From Yoonia vestfoldensis SKA53 (GTDB lineage Bacteria > Pseudomonadota > Alphaproteobacteria > Rhodobacterales > Rhodobacteraceae), in the NCBI RefSeq assembly GCF_000152785.1, contig NZ_CH672414.1:41332-105331 (forward strand): a DNA stretch of 64,000 bases, written 5' to 3'. Shown piece after piece: positions 15,127 through 23,362 of this stretch. The notes under the pieces were generated by a model. The model ran no database searches and was not told where the DNA came from. It worked only from the letters and a program-made list of their open reading frames with translations. Both the position numbers and the translations under genes were made by a program. Position 1 is the stretch's first letter; each line of letters begins with the position of its first letter.

Positions 15127-15321
15127 GGTGGTATCCTTTGATTACAATACGTTAGCAGAAGATCGGAATCATAAAGACGGACGTTGTTCGACTTAATAGA
15201 ACAAGCTCCATGCTTTTTTGAACTTTTTTCTTGCTGTGGTTGTGGCGGCATGTCCGTTTGCACCAGCGACAGGGATGCCGGCGGTCGCCGATCGCCGGAC
15301 ACCATACTGGCCCTAATGGCC
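15127..15321. other. Probable rearrangement junction between integrase 2 and cassette 3
   Basis: No gene is seen. The other integrases are followed here by an XRE gene and a beta-roll 5' end; this one runs into the 3' end of an opposite-facing cassette whose last gene is cut short. A duplicated GGCCCTAAT occurs at 15,310-15,328, right at the edge of the similarity to the other cassettes. Confidence 0.45.
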
Positions 15322-15489
15322 CTAATGGTTGGCCGCTTTCGGGGTAAACAGCGGCATGATCAGCGGCGCATCTGTGCCGCTATTCGGTGCCGGCTGGGTT
15401 TGAGCAAACGCCATCGGTGAATAGGTCGACAGCATGGCTGCCGCCTCGATCATACCGACAGCCAATATCGCGGCGGTGATTGTATTCAT
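15322..15489 (-). pseudogene. Truncated small exported protein, copy 3
   Basis: The first 48 residues match copies 1, 2 and 4 (MNTITAAILAVGMIEAAAML, AFAQTQPAPNSGTDAPLIMP), then the sequence diverges to FTPKAANH and stops at 55 residues. The conserved tail with its two cysteines is missing. The break point coincides with the probable rearrangement junction. Confidence 0.7.
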
Positions 15490-15493
15490 CGCG

Positions 15494-15691
15494 CTACTTT
15501 GCCTCGACTTTGGCAAGCTCAGCTTTCAAGGCGGTGGCATAACCGAAGCGGGCAGTCTGATATGCGGAAATTTCGTTTTTCAGATGTTGCATCTGCACGT
15601 GTAAAAATTGGATGCTCGCTAATTGCGCCTTTCCGTTCACGCTCAGACTTTCCGTATCGTATTTTATTCCGTCTAAAGTAATTTTTACCAT
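15494..15691 (-). CDS. DUF6447-type small protein, form b, copy 3
   Basis: This 65-residue protein is the most divergent form b (ITLDGIKYDTESLSVNGKAQ, SIQFLHVQMQHLKNEISAYQ). The coiled-coil helix and the TARxGYA motif are kept, so it still looks under selection. The next gene starts four bases after its stop, as in the other copies. Confidence 0.72.
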   Translation of the reverse strand: MVKITLDGIKYDTESLSVNGKAQLASIQFLHVQMQHLKNEISAYQTARFGYATALKAELAKVEAK

Positions 15692-15738
15692 TTCTTCATT
15701 TCATATTTTGTTATAAAAATAATGCTCGTTTTGCAGGA

Positions 15739-15942
15739 TCAGGCATTTTGCATTTCACGGCTAAATGCAGCGGTATAGGCCATGCGGGCGGTGTCGCAGA
15801 CAGCCCATTCGTTGTTCAACTGCTGAATCTGCGCATCCACAAACTGGATATTGGCAATATGCGCGCGCGCTGCCTCGCTCAGATCTGCAATCATGTATTG
15901 CTTATCGTCGATCGTGATTTTGGCATCCTTGGTGTCAATCAT
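15739..15942 (-). CDS. DUF6447-type small protein, form a, copy 3
   Basis: The 67-residue form-a protein reads ITIDDKQYMIADLSEAARAH, NIQFVDAQIQQLNNEWAV, DTARMAYTAAFSREMQ. It is intact, with a GAAAGAGA stretch before the ATG. It lies between sapC copy 3 and form b in the fixed order of the cassette. Confidence 0.75.
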   Translation of the reverse strand: MIDTKDAKITIDDKQYMIADLSEAARAHIANIQFVDAQIQQLNNEWAVCDTARMAYTAAFSREMQNA

Positions 15943-16010
15943 CTGTCTCTTTCATTTCTTCAGGTCTATTCGCAGAATACGGCTTCACAAGAACCGTCAT
16001 CGAGGCTGAT

Positions 16011-16892
16011 TTAATCGCGGTGTTTGGAATTCACAAAAGAGGACAGGTCAAAGTCGCCTTCGTCGGCAACGACATTAACCAGATTGCGGTCATTGTCTGT
16101 TTCCAAACTGTCCAGATTATCATTCGCTTTGTGCCGCTGCAAAATACCATCGACGTCGATTTGATCTGACATCTCTGGCATCCGGTTTTTCACCTCGTCC
16201 AATTTGCGCGCAATCAGGCCCAGCGTTTGAATGTTTCCCATGCTGAGCAATTGGCAATACGCCACAGGCAGACCACCGGCCTTTTGAACGCGGGCCAAGG
16301 CTTCGGGATCGAGGCTATTTAACCGTGCCTCATCAATCCGGAACAGGCCGTCCACACGGCGTTCGCCGTCGGGGCCTTGCACGGTCAAAGGCCAGGGTTG
16401 GAACAGGTCTTCGGCGGCCAGCGCCGCGCAGACACGCTGGGTCACGGCACGGTTGCGGTATATCTGCTGCAGGAAATTCAGCGCGTCCTTCACCGGTTGC
16501 GCAGCCTCGCCCGCCTCGTCGAAAAACGGCTGGTCGAAACCCTCGCCCGCGCCGACCAGACCGCTGTCCATGTCGATGCACAGATGGAGCTGATCGACCT
16601 CGCCCTGCGCCAGTGCGAAAGGATAACCGCGATAGGCGGCGGGGGTATAGGAGGCGACCCATGTGCCGTTGACCACGAACAGGTTGCGGCCAGGTTCCAG
16701 CCCCTGCACAGCATGGGGAACAAACGTGTCGTTTTGTTTCATGAAGGCAATAGGAAGACACATGCAGGCTTTGGCCAATTCCGTCACCACAAGCGGAGCG
16801 ACAGCATCCGTAGCGGCAAAGGCATAACTGTTATGACGCCGCCAGGCTTGCGCGGCAAAGCCGGATTTGGTGATCAGTTCATAACGGGGCAT
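16011..16892 (-). CDS. SapC family protein, copy 3
   Basis: The 293-residue protein keeps the SapC landmarks (SYAFAATDAVAPLVVTELAK, GLEPGRNLFVVNG, YRGYPFALAQGEVD, GLFRIDEARLNSLD). Its C-terminal 40 residues differ from the other copies (KANDNLDSLETDNDRNLVN) but end in the same GDFDLSSFV motif. That shared acidic end, kept in all four copies despite a variable linker, may be a docking segment. Confidence 0.85.
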   Translation of the reverse strand: MPRYELITKSGFAAQAWRRHNSYAFAATDAVAPLVVTELAKACMCLPIAFMKQNDTFVPHAVQGLEPGRNLFVVNGTWVASYTPAAYRGYPFALAQGEVDQLHLCIDMDSGLVGAGEGFDQPFFDEAGEAAQPVKDALNFLQQIYRNRAVTQRVCAALAAEDLFQPWPLTVQGPDGERRVDGLFRIDEARLNSLDPEALARVQKAGGLPVAYCQLLSMGNIQTLGLIARKLDEVKNRMPEMSDQIDVDGILQRHKANDNLDSLETDNDRNLVNVVADEGDFDLSSFVNSKHRD

Positions 16893-16915
16893 GGTGTTCC
16901 TGACGCTTTAAAATG

Positions 16916-16940
16916 AAAAACCCCGCACTGACGCACGGGG
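16916..16940 (-). terminator. Conserved stem-loop ahead of sapC copy 3
   Basis: On the minus strand CCCCGTGC-GTCA-GTGCGGGG is followed by TTTTTC, 24 bases before the sapC start. Equivalent to the hairpins at 168 and 11,832. Confidence 0.65.
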
Positions 16941-17078
16941 CTTTTACTTACCATGAGAAGGACCAAAACTCAGAAAACACCGGCGCCCAATGCGTTTGGC
17001 AGCAAATGAATGCTCAGTGGCACCGTCGGCTTCAACATCAAACCTGATGCTTGGTAAGATTGGTTTTTGGTGTTTGCG

Positions 17079-17099
17079 CCCGCCCCCGAAGGGGGCAGG
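17079..17099 (-). terminator. Stem-loop after beta-roll cassette 3
   Basis: On the minus strand CCTGCCCC and GGGGGCGGG pair around a TTCG-type loop, about 20 bases after the beta-roll stop. It corresponds to the terminator of cassette 2 but lacks a T run, so it may be weak. Confidence 0.5.
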
Positions 17100-17120
17100 C
17101 ATAACGTTCTACAAACCGTG

Positions 17121-19055
17121 TTATGCGATAACGTCGGTCGCAAAGAGTGGGAGCGTTGTCACACCGGTCAGCTGGATGAAGATACCATTTGCTTCAACGT
17201 GGGTAAGAGCGTCTGCAGTTGTTTCGACGTATACATACGTATTGCCATTAAACACCGCGAACGACACGCCCTCGACTGTTGTGTTGGCTGCGACCATTGC
17301 AGTGGCAATTTGAGCATCTGTAGAACCAGCAGCGAGTGCAGTAACTGCTGCTTGAACAGCAGATTGCTGAGCCGACACAATATCGGTATTGCCGAACTGA
17401 AGTTTATCAGTACCAGCCACGAAGTCAGTTATTATATCCGCAACAGCAGCACCGTCAGCACCAGCGTTGTCGCCAGCCGCAAATGCAAACGTATCTGCGC
17501 CAGCCCCACCAGTCACTGTGTCTGTACCATCACCGCCGGTGATTGTATCATTTCCAGCACCACCAATAATCACGTCAGCCTGACCCGAACCAGTGATCGT
17601 ATCAGCCCCAGAACCGCCCGTGATCGCCACACCATTTGTCGCAAAGGTCGCTGCGCTCAAAGTGTTTGTCCCTGTAGAACCTGACGCGTCGAGGGTGAAG
17701 TTCGAGGTCGCCATGTTTCCTGTTGTAAAGGAGTGGTTACCAGCACCAAACAACTTAACGCTTGTCAAGGAACCAGAGGTTGCTGCCGACTGTACAATCT
17801 CAGCCGCATCCACAGAGGTCACTTCAAGATTTTCCACACCGGCAAGTGTCAGGTTAGACGCTGCGCCGTTGATGTCTTCGTTAAGGGTTGAGTCACCATC
17901 ACTGTATGTGATCTTGACGGTATCAATCTGACCAACCGTCGTAGCGCCCTTAACACCGATCGTAGTGGTAGCGTTGCCAGCGATCATAGTCACCGCAGCA
18001 GCCTGCGTGGCTGTCAAATCTGTCACACCGGTAGCTGCACCGCCTGCAGTGATCCCTACAGCAGTAATGCCGGCAATATTATCCAAATCAACGGACACGC
18101 CATCAGCTACGTTCAAAGTTTCAAAGTTGGTGTACTTTGCACCCAAGGTGGCCGAGGCAAGTTGAGCTGAGGCCGCAACGACAAGCGTGTCTGTCCCTGC
18201 ACCTGCGTTTACAGAACCAGTCGTCAGAACTGCGGCTGTGGTGAAGGTATCATTACCTGCGCTGCCGGTAGTTGCACCGGTCACAAGCGTGCTAAGAGTT
18301 GCAACAACACCGCCAGTGTTTGCCGATGCAGTCACGGTTGCAAAATCAGCGTCCAAAGTTCCGAGCGTCACTGTACCAGCACCTGTGATTGTCAGGGTCT
18401 GCGCAGCAGCATTGGCGCCTACGGTCAAGCCCGTCGTTGTAAGAGCTGTCGAAGCATTAATAGTTACCGCAGTTGGTGTACCGGTTGTGGAGATGGCGCC
18501 AGTTGTGTTAGCAGCACCCGAAGATGTTATCGACAAAGACGTCAGGCCAGTACCGTCAACAGCGATTGCACCAGCGGTCACACCGCCTGTAATTGTCAAC
18601 TCTCCGCTTGTTGCCGCAGCAACGTAAGTAGCCGTAGTGGCACCATTTGTCGCAACACCATTGCCGGTTACCTGAATGGCGGTTGTGTCTGCAAGGTTTG
18701 TGAGCGTCAAAGCGTCTGTTGACAGATTGTTATTGATCAACGTGACGCCAGGCAAGTTTGCGCCCGAAAGTGTGACGCCCGCGGTTGATACAGCACGGAT
18801 TTCAACAGTCTCAACATTGGTTATCGCAGCACCGTTTGTCGCGTCTGTAATTGCCGTGGTCCCTTGAGTTGTGATTTTCAGGGTATCACTTCCAGCAGCA
18901 CCATTGATGTTATCCGCTGCGTTGAGTGTGGAGCTTGCCGGTGTCTGAGCATCAACCAAGCCGGAAACGGTATCATCGCCAGCCCCGCCAACGATCGTAT
19001 CCAGACCTGCAGTGAGCGACACAGTGTGGGTTTCCAGAAAAGTGATTCCGGAGAG
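17121..19055 (-). CDS. 5'-truncated beta-roll (S-layer/RTX-like) protein, silent cassette 3
   Basis: The frame opens after a TGA (19,058-19,056) and reads FLETHTVSLTAGLDTIVGG; the first possible start is a GTG at 19,022 without a ribosome site. The 644 codons encode an alanine/threonine-rich beta solenoid. Near residues 500-530 there are RTX-like repeats (GGSGADTITG, GQADVIIGGAGNDTITGGDG, GTDTVTGGAGADTF), then DIITDFVAGTDKLQF, a motif typical of type I secreted proteins, and a 90-residue C-terminal region. It is not expected to be translated here and is very different in sequence from cassettes 2 and 4. Confidence 0.8.
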   Translation of the reverse strand, partial: LSGITFLETHTVSLTAGLDTIVGGAGDDTVSGLVDAQTPASSTLNAADNINGAAGSDTLKITTQGTTAITDATNGAAITNVETVEIRAVSTAGVTLSGANLPGVTLINNNLSTDALTLTNLADTTAIQVTGNGVATNGATTATYVAAATSGELTITGGVTAGAIAVDGTGLTSLSITSSGAANTTGAISTTGTPTAVTINASTALTTTGLTVGANAAAQTLTITGAGTVTLGTLDADFATVTASANTGGVVATLSTLVTGATTGSAGNDTFTTAAVLTTGSVNAGAGTDTLVVAASAQLASATLGAKYTNFETLNVADGVSVDLDNIAGITAVGITAGGAATGVTDLTATQAAAVTMIAGNATTTIGVKGATTVGQIDTVKITYSDGDSTLNEDINGAASNLTLAGVENLEVTSVDAAEIVQSAATSGSLTSVKLFGAGNHSFTTGNMATSNFTLDASGSTGTNTLSAATFATNGVAITGGSGADTITGSGQADVIIGGAGNDTITGGDGTDTVTGGAGADTFAFAAGDNAGADGAAVADIITDFVAGTDKLQFGNTDIVSAQQSAVQAAVTALAAGSTDAQIATAMVAANTTVEGVSFAVFNGNTYVYVETTADALTHVEANGIFIQLTGVTTLPLFATDVIA

Positions 19056-19068
19056 TCACTTAGCGACC
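19008..19068 (-). other. Attachment-like junction upstream of beta-roll cassette 3
   Basis: Read on the minus strand: GGTCGCTAAGTGACTC, six variable bases, TCACTTTTCTGG, then GTGTCGCTCACTGCAGGT encoding SLTAG. The first two blocks match the junction of cassette 2 base for base although the sequences on either side differ, which suggests selection on the DNA site or recent recombination. Confidence 0.55.
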
Positions 19069-19113
19069 AAAAGACCGCATGTGATCCATATGACCAAATC
19101 TATACCTAATTTA

Positions 19114-19515
19114 TCATTTTGGGTTAGACGTTTTTGGGTCGGATGCCACCTCATCGAACGACCCATCTGCGCCCATGCCAGCGGTTATCGCAGCCTCAAT
19201 TAGGTGCAGCTTGTTATCGGGCACCGTAAGGCGGAGATCCCCCTCGATAGTCAGGTCAATCATCACGCCTGCACTACGGAACACACTTAAAGCATACTCT
19301 AGGTCTCCGCTGGAGATGGATCCCGCGGCTGTCTCCGCACGGGCCAATTTAGACTTCGATATCCCCATATCCTGAGCAAAAGTCACCTGCGACAGACCTA
19401 ATATTGACCTACCAGCCCTCAGGGCTGCTGCCAGCTTGATGGTATACTTGCGCCTTGGGTGAAGCACTGGTATTGATTCTGGACTATCTGACCAATTATT
19501 TGCTTTATCGCTCAT
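19114..19515 (-). CDS. XRE-family regulator divergent from integrase 3
   Basis: The 133-residue protein has an N-terminal HPRRKYTIKLAAALRAGR and a helix-turn-helix (ILGLSQVTFAQDMGISKSKL) in residues 35-70, then a beta region (MIDLTIEGDLRLTVPDNKLHLIEAA). It is clearly related to the broken regulator at 32,106 and more distantly to the one at 9012. Its ATG is only 13 bases from the integrase ATG on the other strand, so the promoters must lie inside the neighbouring coding regions or the true start is further in. Confidence 0.75.
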   Translation of the reverse strand: MSDKANNWSDSPESIPVLHPRRKYTIKLAAALRAGRSILGLSQVTFAQDMGISKSKLARAETAAGSISSGDLEYALSVFRSAGVMIDLTIEGDLRLTVPDNKLHLIEAAITAGMGADGSFDEVASDPKTSNPK

Positions 19516-19518
19516 TCG

Positions 19519-19526
19519 GAGGCCTC
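19519..19526. promoter_or_regulatory. Palindromic ribosome site GAGGCCTC shared by two divergent genes
   Basis: GAGGCCTC reads the same on both strands and lies between the divergent starts of the XRE gene (19,515) and integrase 3 (19,529), so the same eight bases can serve as the purine-rich ribosome site of either message. The same octamer lies at 32,478-32,485 before integrase 4. Confidence 0.5.
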
Positions 19527-19528
19527 TT

Positions 19529-20734
19529 ATGCCAAAAGCTAGACTCGACTCCCAGTTTGTATCTCATGCCGACTGCCCAGAAGGCAAACGCAAACAAACC
19601 TATTTCGACACGTCGACGCGAGGGCTCTGTCTGGAAGTGCGTATCTCTGGTGGGCGGACCTATTACCTGCGCTACTCCGATGATCGCAGCAAGACGCGCT
19701 ATATTAAGCTGGCCGATGCTGGTGATGTGACCCTGCCTCAGGCTCGGACATTGTGCGAGAGGATGCGCAACAAGATCGCGATGGGGGTCGACCCGCTCAA
19801 GGAGAGGGCTGGCAAGAAACTGGTCCCGACCTTTGAGGCCTTCGCTTGGAATAGCTACATGCCGTTCTCGCAAGCCAACAAGCGGTCATGGAAAACAGAC
19901 GAGACGTTGATCCGCACCCACCTCATCCCCACGTTCGGCAAGAAACATCTAGATGAGATCACCACGGAGGATGTTCTCAACATGCAGCAGGCGGGCCTGA
20001 AGGCGGGGGCAGCGCCTGGATCCGTCAACCGGCGGCTCATCTTGTTGCGGTATATGTTCAACACGGCATGGCGCGACTGGAAGATCGCCGGCGTGAAGGA
20101 GAATCCGACACATGGTGTTCGTCTACTCAAAGAAAACAACAAAAAAGAGCGGTATGTTAGGGCTGACGAGATGGCACGACTTTATGCCGAAATCTGCAGT
20201 TCGCAGAACACGATGCTCAAACATATTGTCGCCTTCCTCGTGCTAACAGGGGCGCGGCGAAACGAAGTCCTGCACGCGACGTGGCATGACATCAATATGA
20301 CAACGGGGAAGTGGCGAATACCTGACACCAAGTCTGGCTATGCCCGCCATCTCCCCCTCAATGACGGGGCTATGGCGGTCCTGCACCAGATGCGGGGCGT
20401 ATCACGCTCCCATTTCATATTTGGGAACCCAAAGACGGGCAAAGCCTATGTTCACATCTGGTATGCTTGGAACACCGCGCGCAAAAAGGCTGGGTTACCA
20501 GACGTCCGCATGCACGATCTGCGGCACACATTCGCCAGCCTGCTGATCAACAACGGGCGTTCCATTTACGAGGTCCAAAAGCTTTTGGGCCACACGCAGA
20601 TCAAGACCACGCAACGCTACGCGCACCTGACCCAAGAGACGCTGCTGGACGCGTCCAACATTGGCACAGCCGCTATGGCCGCCACGCTGGGGATGGGGCC
20701 ACATGGCGATGTCATCGAGGGTCGGCTGTGCTGA
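19529..20734 (+). CDS. Tyrosine integrase 3 (element B)
   Basis: The 401-residue integrase has all catalytic residues (R243, K268, HDLRH with R332, H355, Y364). From residue 41 on it is nearly identical to integrase 1; the first 40 residues (MPKARLDSQFVSHADCPEGK) instead resemble integrase 4. A GGAGG site precedes the ATG. It is divergent from an XRE gene and next to the start-less beta-roll cassette 3, the same arrangement as integrase 1. Confidence 0.93.
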   Translation: MPKARLDSQFVSHADCPEGKRKQTYFDTSTRGLCLEVRISGGRTYYLRYSDDRSKTRYIKLADAGDVTLPQARTLCERMRNKIAMGVDPLKERAGKKLVPTFEAFAWNSYMPFSQANKRSWKTDETLIRTHLIPTFGKKHLDEITTEDVLNMQQAGLKAGAAPGSVNRRLILLRYMFNTAWRDWKIAGVKENPTHGVRLLKENNKKERYVRADEMARLYAEICSSQNTMLKHIVAFLVLTGARRNEVLHATWHDINMTTGKWRIPDTKSGYARHLPLNDGAMAVLHQMRGVSRSHFIFGNPKTGKAYVHIWYAWNTARKKAGLPDVRMHDLRHTFASLLINNGRSIYEVQKLLGHTQIKTTQRYAHLTQETLLDASNIGTAAMAATLGMGPHGDVIEGRLC

Positions 20735-20776
20735 AGCTCTAGCTGTGCACCCTGCAACGCGACCCTGACAGCAGAC

Positions 20777-20805
20777 GGGCTGGGCAGAGATGTCCGGCCT
20801 TTTTT
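20777..20805 (+). terminator. Terminator of integrase 3
   Basis: A 10-bp stem (GGCTGGGCA/TGTCCGGCC) closes a GAGA loop and is followed by TTTTTT. The toxin gene on the other strand ends five bases further on, so it may work in both directions. Confidence 0.8.
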
Positions 20806-20809
20806 GCGA

Positions 20810-21196
20810 TCACACATCCCACACTGGCCCACCATAGGCCTTCAGCTTTGCATCGTTACTGACCAGCACAAAGCCCTCTGCCATCGCCTGTGCGACAAGA
20901 ATCCGATCAAAGGGGTCCGCGTGGATTGGCGGCAGGGTTGGCACGCGCAGTACATGCGCACTCTCGATTGCCAGTTCCGCGTAATCATTGGCCACAAGCC
21001 CAAGCCGTAGCTCTGCAACGTCGACCCGAAAGTCATCGCGCCCCAGTGACGCCTTAATGGCCACTTCCCACAAGCTCGCCACGCTGAAGTACAGGCTATT
21101 TCCAGTGTCAGCGATCATCGCCTGTGCCTTTGCCGACAATCGATCAGGCGTATATGCAGCCCACAACAAGATGTGCGTATCCAAAAGCAGCTTCAT
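20810..21196 (-). CDS. VapC-type PIN-domain toxin
   Basis: The 128-residue protein starts MKLLLDTHILLWAAY with the first PIN aspartate (D6), has SVASLWEVAIK with the conserved glutamate near residue 43, and HADPFDRILVAQAM with the third acidic residue near 95 and VSNDAKL near the end. PIN toxins of this type are metal-dependent ribonucleases. The start overlaps the antitoxin stop by four bases. A decayed copy of its 3' end lies after integrase 4. Confidence 0.88.
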   Translation of the reverse strand: MKLLLDTHILLWAAYTPDRLSAKAQAMIADTGNSLYFSVASLWEVAIKASLGRDDFRVDVAELRLGLVANDYAELAIESAHVLRVPTLPPIHADPFDRILVAQAMAEGFVLVSNDAKLKAYGGPVWDV

Positions 21197-21432
21197 GCCT
21201 CAGTGCCCGCAAACATCTGTGCGATCTCGTCGGCAGACATCTCATCAAAATCTACTGGCACTGTCCCTTTGCCCGCAAGAAAGCCAAGCCGCTTTTGCAG
21301 CTGTCCTTCCAGCATGGTCACCTTGACCATTGGCCTGCCAGACTTGGCAATGACAAACGCCTCGCCTTTTGCCGCGGCCTCAACCAATTTGGACAGATGC
21401 GTCTTGGCTTCGTGGATGTTGATGGTTTTCAT
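21193..21432 (-). CDS. Phd/YefM-type antitoxin
   Basis: The 79-residue protein has the Phd/YefM N-terminal DNA-binding region (MKTINIHEAKTHLSKLVEAA, AFVIAKSGRPMVKV) and a C-terminal acidic tail (DFDEMSADEIAQMF) that would block the PIN toxin. It precedes and overlaps vapC. A perfect palindrome upstream is a likely operator. Confidence 0.88.
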   Translation of the reverse strand: MKTINIHEAKTHLSKLVEAAAKGEAFVIAKSGRPMVKVTMLEGQLQKRLGFLAGKGTVPVDFDEMSADEIAQMFAGTEA

Positions 21433-21451
21433 ATGTGGCGCCTTAGTTCTT

Positions 21452-21464
21452 TAAACTTAGTTTA
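21452..21464. promoter_or_regulatory. Operator-like palindrome upstream of the antitoxin gene
   Basis: TAAACT-T-AGTTTA is a perfect dyad 20 bases before the antitoxin ATG, in an AT-rich stretch that also holds a possible -10 box. It is the expected place for autorepression. Confidence 0.5.
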
Positions 21465-21511
21465 TAAGCGAATACTGAAACCTGTCAACAGCGTCGGGAT
21501 GTACCCTTGCA

Positions 21512-22192
21512 ATGCGCCAGTTAAACGACGCATCGGACACGAACCGCAGAAGCAGAATGGATTTGAAGATGCCAAAAAAGGTTTCGCCTCTAAACAAGCG
21601 AAAGGGGTTCGTGGGAATAGACCCTGACCAATCCCTTAATGAGATCTTGGAGTTGATCAGTGACCGGCCTTGTCCAGCAGTTTGTAGCAAATTCTACCCA
21701 GACCGTGGACATTTTTACATGCTACATCGCTGGCTAGCATGCCTTCTTTTGGAGGAGGGGCTTCACGAGAGGAAGGCCACCCCTGAACTCGAGTTGGCGC
21801 AAGAACATCTTTGCCATGCATTGCTGTGTCTCGCCAACAATAAGCAAGCTGATTATTTATCGCCTGACAGGAAATCTGGGCCGCGACATCACGATGATAA
21901 TGTCCGCGAAGCGACCCTTTGTGCCGCGGCTCGGTTTAACTATGCACAACTCATTGGCTTGCATAAAGGCGTAGAACGTTGGTGGGCTACGATTGTCCGA
22001 AAAAGTGACCCTTTATACAAGCTACCAACGAATCTTGGGAAATTAATCGGAAACGTGGAACAGGGTAATAGTATTGCCGATAAATCGACCTTGTTATCAT
22101 TTTATGCCTGCTTCATCGACGCCACGCCAAATGAAGCTGAGCAACACTCACTGCTCCTAAAGGAGCATGTCGAACGCATACTTCTGCCATAA
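21512..22192 (+). CDS. Hypothetical protein of element B
   Basis: The frame of 226 codons is open and well formed, but I do not recognise the product. The middle is helical and rich in His, Cys and Trp (YMLHRWLACLLLEEGLHERK, CHALLCLANNK), with no signal peptide or membrane span. Alternative starts are at 21,557 and 21,569; the latter (MPKKVSPLNKRKG) is more plausible by composition. It stands between the toxin pair and alpA and has no match in element A. Confidence 0.55.
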   Translation: MRQLNDASDTNRRSRMDLKMPKKVSPLNKRKGFVGIDPDQSLNEILELISDRPCPAVCSKFYPDRGHFYMLHRWLACLLLEEGLHERKATPELELAQEHLCHALLCLANNKQADYLSPDRKSGPRHHDDNVREATLCAAARFNYAQLIGLHKGVERWWATIVRKSDPLYKLPTNLGKLIGNVEQGNSIADKSTLLSFYACFIDATPNEAEQHSLLLKEHVERILLP

Positions 22193-22194
22193 TA

Positions 22195-22225
22195 AAACCT
22201 AGGACATACGGATTCTCGTAGGTTT
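22195..22225 (+). terminator. Stem-loop between the hypothetical gene and alpA of element B
   Basis: AAACCTA pairs with TAGGTTT around a 17-base loop just after the stop codon of the upstream gene. No T run beyond TTT, so it is a weak terminator or an operator. Confidence 0.35.
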
Positions 22226-22277
22226 AACACGCTCTCATACTGCTCTCATCGACCAACTTCGAACATGGAGAGCGAAC

Positions 22278-22478
22278 ATGGCCCATCATAGGACCTTACC
22301 ACCCGAACTAATCCTCAGTGCCGAGATAATGGCACGGGTTCCTTATTCTTCGAACCACCTGCGCCGCCTCGAAGCGCAAGGTGACTTCCCCAGCCGCGTA
22401 CGCATCGGCGCCAATCGCGTCGCATGGCTGCGTGATGAAGTGGAGCAATGGCTCACCGAGCGGATGGAGGGACGGTGA
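22278..22478 (+). CDS. AlpA-family regulator, element B
   Basis: The 66-residue protein is a single winged helix-turn-helix (ILSAEIMARVPYSSNHLRRLEAQGDFPSRVRIGANRVAWLRDEVEQWL), the AlpA pattern. A GGAGAG site precedes the ATG. Its stop overlaps the next start in an ATGA pair, so it heads the element B replication operon. It is similar in kind to, but not a close copy of, the element A protein. Confidence 0.85.
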   Translation: MAHHRTLPPELILSAEIMARVPYSSNHLRRLEAQGDFPSRVRIGANRVAWLRDEVEQWLTERMEGR

Positions 22479-23362
22479 TGGAGTTCGAAATCAATATGCA
22501 GCTGCTTTCAACACCAGCGGATCTATCTCTGCGAGATAAAAAAGCACTTGCTGCAGCCAGTTGGGTCAGGATGGGTATCGACATCATCCTTGTGGAGCAT
22601 GGCATACCCATTAAGGATACACGCTCGCGCGCCGAACGCATGTCCCCAGTCGACACCTACTTTTACGTCTTGGAACAGCCAGAGCAAATAAACATCGCGC
22701 TAAGAACTGGGCCCAAAACAGGTCTAGTAGCGCTGTCAGTGTATACCGATGCGCCCGGTGTTGGTCTGCATACACTGGAGGAGCGTGGTTTCTTTTGTCC
22801 ACAGGATGACCCCCTTATTCGCCACGAAACTATTACGCGGGGGCAGTCGCAGGGACGGTTTCACACTGTATTGTTTTACAGTGGTAAAGATCAGTTCTTG
22901 GAAACTGGACTCGATGACCTGCCTGGGGTTTATGTACGTTCGTCAGGTGAGCTGATCTTGCTGCCTCCTCATGAACTCAATTTCGACAGTGAGTTCGGGC
23001 TTGTCGCAAGGTCAATATATGAGTGCGACGATATACTTGCACCGGTTGCTATACCGTACCTGCCTGACGGTCTGCGCAAAATGATCCGTGCGGCTGAGCG
23101 GCAAGCCCTGGCCGACAAGCGCAAGCCAAAGCTGCGTGGTGGCGTTCTGCCAGAACTCTACACGCCCGTCGCAGAGGGAGGGCGCAACAATGCGCTGGCG
23201 CGGCGGGCTGGCTTTCTTCTCGGTGTTCGCAAGCTGACAGAGGAGCAGACCCTAAAGGAGTTGCTTGATATCAACCAGCGATGCTGTCAGCCGCCGCTTG
23301 GACTTTGCGAAGTAAGAAATATTGCCCGCTCTATCGCAAAAAAGCACCACCGCCATGGATGA
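22478..23362 (+). CDS. Primase-polymerase-like protein with PriCT-type C-terminus
   Basis: The 294-residue protein has in its middle (TGPKTGLVALSVYTDAPGVG, SQGRFHTVLFYSG, VYVRSSGELILLPP) the outline of a prim-pol domain: the position of the usual metal-binding D-x-D is occupied by SVYTD, so the active site looks degenerate. The C-terminus (VAEGGRNNALARRAGFLLGV, then LLDINQRCCQPPL to IARSIAKKH) is a typical primase C-terminal (PriCT_1) helical region. Translation is coupled to alpA by overlap, and its end overlaps the helicase start by eight bases. Confidence 0.7.
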   Translation: MEFEINMQLLSTPADLSLRDKKALAAASWVRMGIDIILVEHGIPIKDTRSRAERMSPVDTYFYVLEQPEQINIALRTGPKTGLVALSVYTDAPGVGLHTLEERGFFCPQDDPLIRHETITRGQSQGRFHTVLFYSGKDQFLETGLDDLPGVYVRSSGELILLPPHELNFDSEFGLVARSIYECDDILAPVAIPYLPDGLRKMIRAAERQALADKRKPKLRGGVLPELYTPVAEGGRNNALARRAGFLLGVRKLTEEQTLKELLDINQRCCQPPLGLCEVRNIARSIAKKHHRHG

